DNA of 6,448 nucleotides. Origin: JAMCUI01 sp964520615. Lineage in GTDB: Bacteria > Patescibacteriota > Microgenomatia > 2-02-FULL-39-11. Position 1 is the stretch's first letter. Each line of letters starts with the position of its first letter. Positions 5,044 through 6,448 of the stretch are shown here, piece after piece. The position numbers were made by a program, and so were the translations under genes. Under the pieces are notes generated by a model. It was not told the DNA's origin. It was given only the letters and a program-made list of their open reading frames with translations, and did not search any database. The DNA is taken from contig CAZFNL010000038.1 of the NCBI GenBank assembly GCA_964520615.1, forward strand, positions 1 to 6,448, read 5' to 3'.

Positions 5044-5859
5044 TTATCTTCCTTCGTATATCCGTTTTAGGTATCCTTTATATTTATCATAAAGGGCGCT
5101 TATCTGTTTATCATTAAGTTCAGATACTCTTTGTTGGTCAAGCCCGAATTTTTTATATATTTTCGGGAGTAGGCGTGCTGTCTCTCTGGCACTTTTGTTA
5201 TCATGTTCGATTAAAGTAAAGATAATTCTGAATCTGACAAGATCATCTTGTTTAATTTTAAATTCAAGTTTAGGCAAACGCTCCGATACTCTATGAAGCC
5301 AGTCTCGTTGATTCTTATTGTCCAGCCAGTCAATAAGTCCTTTGATGGTGAACCGTGATTGAAATATAATTTTTGGTACATCCATCTCGTCATAAAAGAT
5401 AGTCGGCGTTCTTTCATTCGGATCATATAATACGAATGGAAACGAATCTATCACGGGTAATCTATTAGTTAAAACAAGAACCTTTAAAGAGAACTGCCAA
5501 TTTAAAGGCAGTCCTCTTAATTTGCTTGATAATTCCCTGATTTTAGAATTTAAAATATCTTGGTGATTAGGTTTTAAATTTTTTTGTAAATCAAAAAGCG
5601 TTTCAAGAGTTGTTTTCGGAGGATAAGAAAAATATTTTTTTAAATCGATAAGTTTACGAATTTCTTTAATGTCAACATAAAATTTTTCTAAGTCCTGTAG
5701 TATCCATGCATAAGCGATTTCATACAAGTTAGTTGGATCAAAGGATGTTATATCAATATCAAACGGTTCTTTAATCCAGTTAGATGTGCGATTAATCTTT
5801 TGTGTTATAAAACTTTCAAATCCTGTTCCTTTCATACCAATCAACCAACTTATAGTCAT
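5044..5859 (-). CDS. Hypothetical protein of 271 residues, family not recognised
   Basis: I do not recognise this protein. It is largely helical and charged, with no signal peptide, membrane segment, Walker motif or cysteine cluster. A beta-rich middle (about 124-168, with FPFVLYDPNER and PTIFYDEMD) is followed by a helical C-terminal part. There ARETARLLPKIYKKFG (224-239) could be a helix-turn-helix, and the tail from 250 to 271 is Lys- and Tyr-rich. The ATG at 5859 lies 4 bases after the stop of the terminase-like gene, so the two form one operon. An in-frame ATG at 5835 (MKGTGF) is an alternative start, and neither has a convincing Shine-Dalgarno sequence. The partner gene suggests a mobile-element function, but it lacks the ATPase and nuclease motifs of a large terminase. 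Confidence 0.7.
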   Translation of the reverse strand: MTISWLIGMKGTGFESFITQKINRTSNWIKEPFDIDITSFDPTNLYEIAYAWILQDLEKFYVDIKEIRKLIDLKKYFSYPPKTTLETLFDLQKNLKPNHQDILNSKIRELSSKLRGLPLNWQFSLKVLVLTNRLPVIDSFPFVLYDPNERTPTIFYDEMDVPKIIFQSRFTIKGLIDWLDNKNQRDWLHRVSERLPKLEFKIKQDDLVRFRIIFTLIEHDNKSARETARLLPKIYKKFGLDQQRVSELNDKQISALYDKYKGYLKRIYEGR

Positions 5860-5863
5860 CTAT

Positions 5864-6178
5864 CTAAGATTCCGTTTCTTTATCGATAGATTTCATGATC
5901 CGATACCAGATATCGAATGCCTTCAGTTGAACATGCATATTCGGACTTTTACACCAGGAAAAGATTTTTTTAGCCATATAATCGATGGTTAACCCTTCTT
6001 TTTCCAGCTTTTCATACATTGACGAGGCGTTCTTCCTCATTATTTTAGTCTGAATCACACGGGTGGCCTGATTAGCCGTACTTTTTGAGTAGCCCGCCAT
6101 GAAAAGAGCTTTTCTTTTTGAGTATCCCTCTGAGAGGTAGAAGAGAGCCTTTTGTTGCCGTATCGAAAGCTGGTTCAT
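5864..6178 (-). CDS. Terminase-small-subunit-like HTH protein
   Basis: A 104-residue protein. Residues 4-40 (LSIRQQKALFYLSEG then YSKRKALFMAGYSKSTA) match the helix-turn-helix region of phage small terminase-like proteins, where a 'natkAaiaAGYS' segment is typical. The rest, KLEKEGLTIDYMAKKIFSW followed by a helix with QLKAFDIWYRIMK, resembles the C-terminal part of short phage proteins of the same group. In phages such proteins recognise packaging sites, but here no large terminase gene follows, so another DNA-binding role is possible. I chose the ATG at 6178. A TTG at 6196 would add six residues. Neither has a clear Shine-Dalgarno sequence. An insertion-sequence end lies only 38 bases upstream and may have removed the native promoter and any upstream genes. 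Confidence 0.6.
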   Translation of the reverse strand: MNQLSIRQQKALFYLSEGYSKRKALFMAGYSKSTANQATRVIQTKIMRKNASSMYEKLEKEGLTIDYMAKKIFSWCKSPNMHVQLKAFDIWYRIMKSIDKETES

Positions 6179-6215
6179 TATGGATTTATGGGCCAAATCG
6201 TATTTTTCTTATTTA

Positions 6216-6229
6216 CAGGACTTACGCAG
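6216..6229. repeat. Probable insertion-sequence terminal inverted repeat
   Basis: CAGGACTTACGCAG (6216-6229) sits 8 bases beyond the stop codon of a transposase remnant. GGACTTACGCA-type ends are familiar as termini of several insertion sequences. An inverted, near-identical copy, GCGTTAAGTCC (6248-6258), follows inside the element and could form a hairpin at its end. The partner terminus and target duplication are outside the window. Confidence 0.55.
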
Positions 6230-6237
6230 TTTAACAA

Positions 6238-6448
6238 TCAACAGTAAGCGTTAAGTCCAAGCACTTTAACATAATGGTTGATTCGGCAACGGGCAATACG
6301 TTTATCAAATAGCCACGATTCGTGTATCTGGTAAAGAGATTGCTGGAAGGTATTTTCCTGTTGCTCTTTTTGAAATATCAAGTACGTCAGAATACAGCTT
6401 ACAAGGTGTGTCTTTTGGGCGGTGATTCTCACAGCCTGACATTTTTCC
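6238..6448 (-). CDS. DDE-type transposase, C-terminal part only (5' end outside window)
   Basis: The frame is open from the right edge to the TGA at 6240-6238. It begins EKCQAVRITAQKTHLVSCILTYLIFQ (split here as EKCQA, then TAQKTHLVSCILTYLIFQ). An 'EKCQaRta.aQ.nHi..ci.ayl.fe' segment is characteristic of the C-terminus of many IS4-like DDE transposases, just after the catalytic glutamate region. The remaining residues, up to VLGLNAYC, form the tail, and the stop falls close to the element's end as is usual. A GTG at 6432 is not the true start. The catalytic residues cannot be checked, so whether the gene is intact is unknown. Confidence 0.6.
   Translation of the reverse strand, partial: EKCQAVRITAQKTHLVSCILTYLIFQKEQQENTFQQSLYQIHESWLFDKRIARCRINHYVKVLGLNAYC

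Larger units (their letters stand above)
6216..6448 (-). mobile_element. End of an insertion sequence, running off the right edge
   Basis: The segment comprises a terminal-repeat-like motif at 6216 and the 3' end of a transposase gene on the minus strand, which stays open to the window edge. It lies immediately upstream of the terminase-like gene, so it probably inserted into the integrative element after that element's arrival, or marks the edge of a decayed region. Confidence 0.55.

Noticed and set aside
5211..5426. Minus-strand frame of 71 codons inside the 271-residue gene
   Set aside because: Out-of-frame shadow of the longer gene, without its own ribosome-binding site or motif.
5481..5512. 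Overlapping inverted repeats CCTTTAAA/TTTAAAGG and ACTGCC/GGCAGT in the 271-residue gene
   Set aside because: Short arms within coding sequence, no T-run and no position near a gene start; likely chance in AT-rich DNA.

Overview
The window looks like a bacterial chromosome segment of moderately low GC, most likely from a Candidate Phyla Radiation (Patescibacteria, Microgenomates-like) organism. This is an inference from the style of the YchF protein, a four-helix-bundle gene remnant, degenerate 7-base tandem repeats, and the lack of Shine-Dalgarno sequences before most starts. No taxonomic marker proves it. All complete genes lie on the minus strand, so the gene order reads from right to left.

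Chromosomal part (1 to about 1280): the 3' end of a plus-strand four-helix-bundle gene (2-70) converges on ychF (1263-118, minus). The spacer between them is a 7-base degenerate tandem repeat. A second tract of the same kind lies in frame inside ychF and encodes about 23 extra residues. ychF also carries a perfect 24-base palindrome and an A9 run.

Mobile part (about 1211 to 6215): reading with the genes, there is a terminase-small-subunit-like HTH protein (6178-5864), an unrecognised 271-residue protein (5859-5044), and a 155-base intergenic region with three interleaved inverted repeats. Then come a 60-residue protein, an AAA+-type ATPase (4736-3213), a 59-residue double-CxxC protein (3229-3050), an excisionase-like HTH protein (3015-2830) and a large serine recombinase (2833-1211). 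Several junctions overlap or nearly abut (4 bases between 5864 and 5859; overlaps of 31, 17 and 4 bases further on), which suggests translational coupling. The recombinase reading frame runs 53 bases into the start of ychF and stops inside the P-loop codons. I read this as an integrative element inserted at the 5' end of ychF, with recombinase and excisionase at the integration boundary and the ATPase as probable replication or maintenance factor. The other boundary is outside the window.

Right edge (6216-6448): the end of an insertion sequence, with a terminal-repeat-like motif and the C-terminus of a transposase. It sits just upstream of the terminase-like gene and may have interrupted the element.

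The least explained signals are the interleaved inverted repeats before the ATPase operon (terminator, antiterminator and start-codon-sequestering pairings overlap), three exact 10-base-spaced repeats over the promoter-like sequence of the excisionase gene, and an imperfect palindrome with a 2-base centre just upstream of the ychF start that could be the recombinase crossover site.
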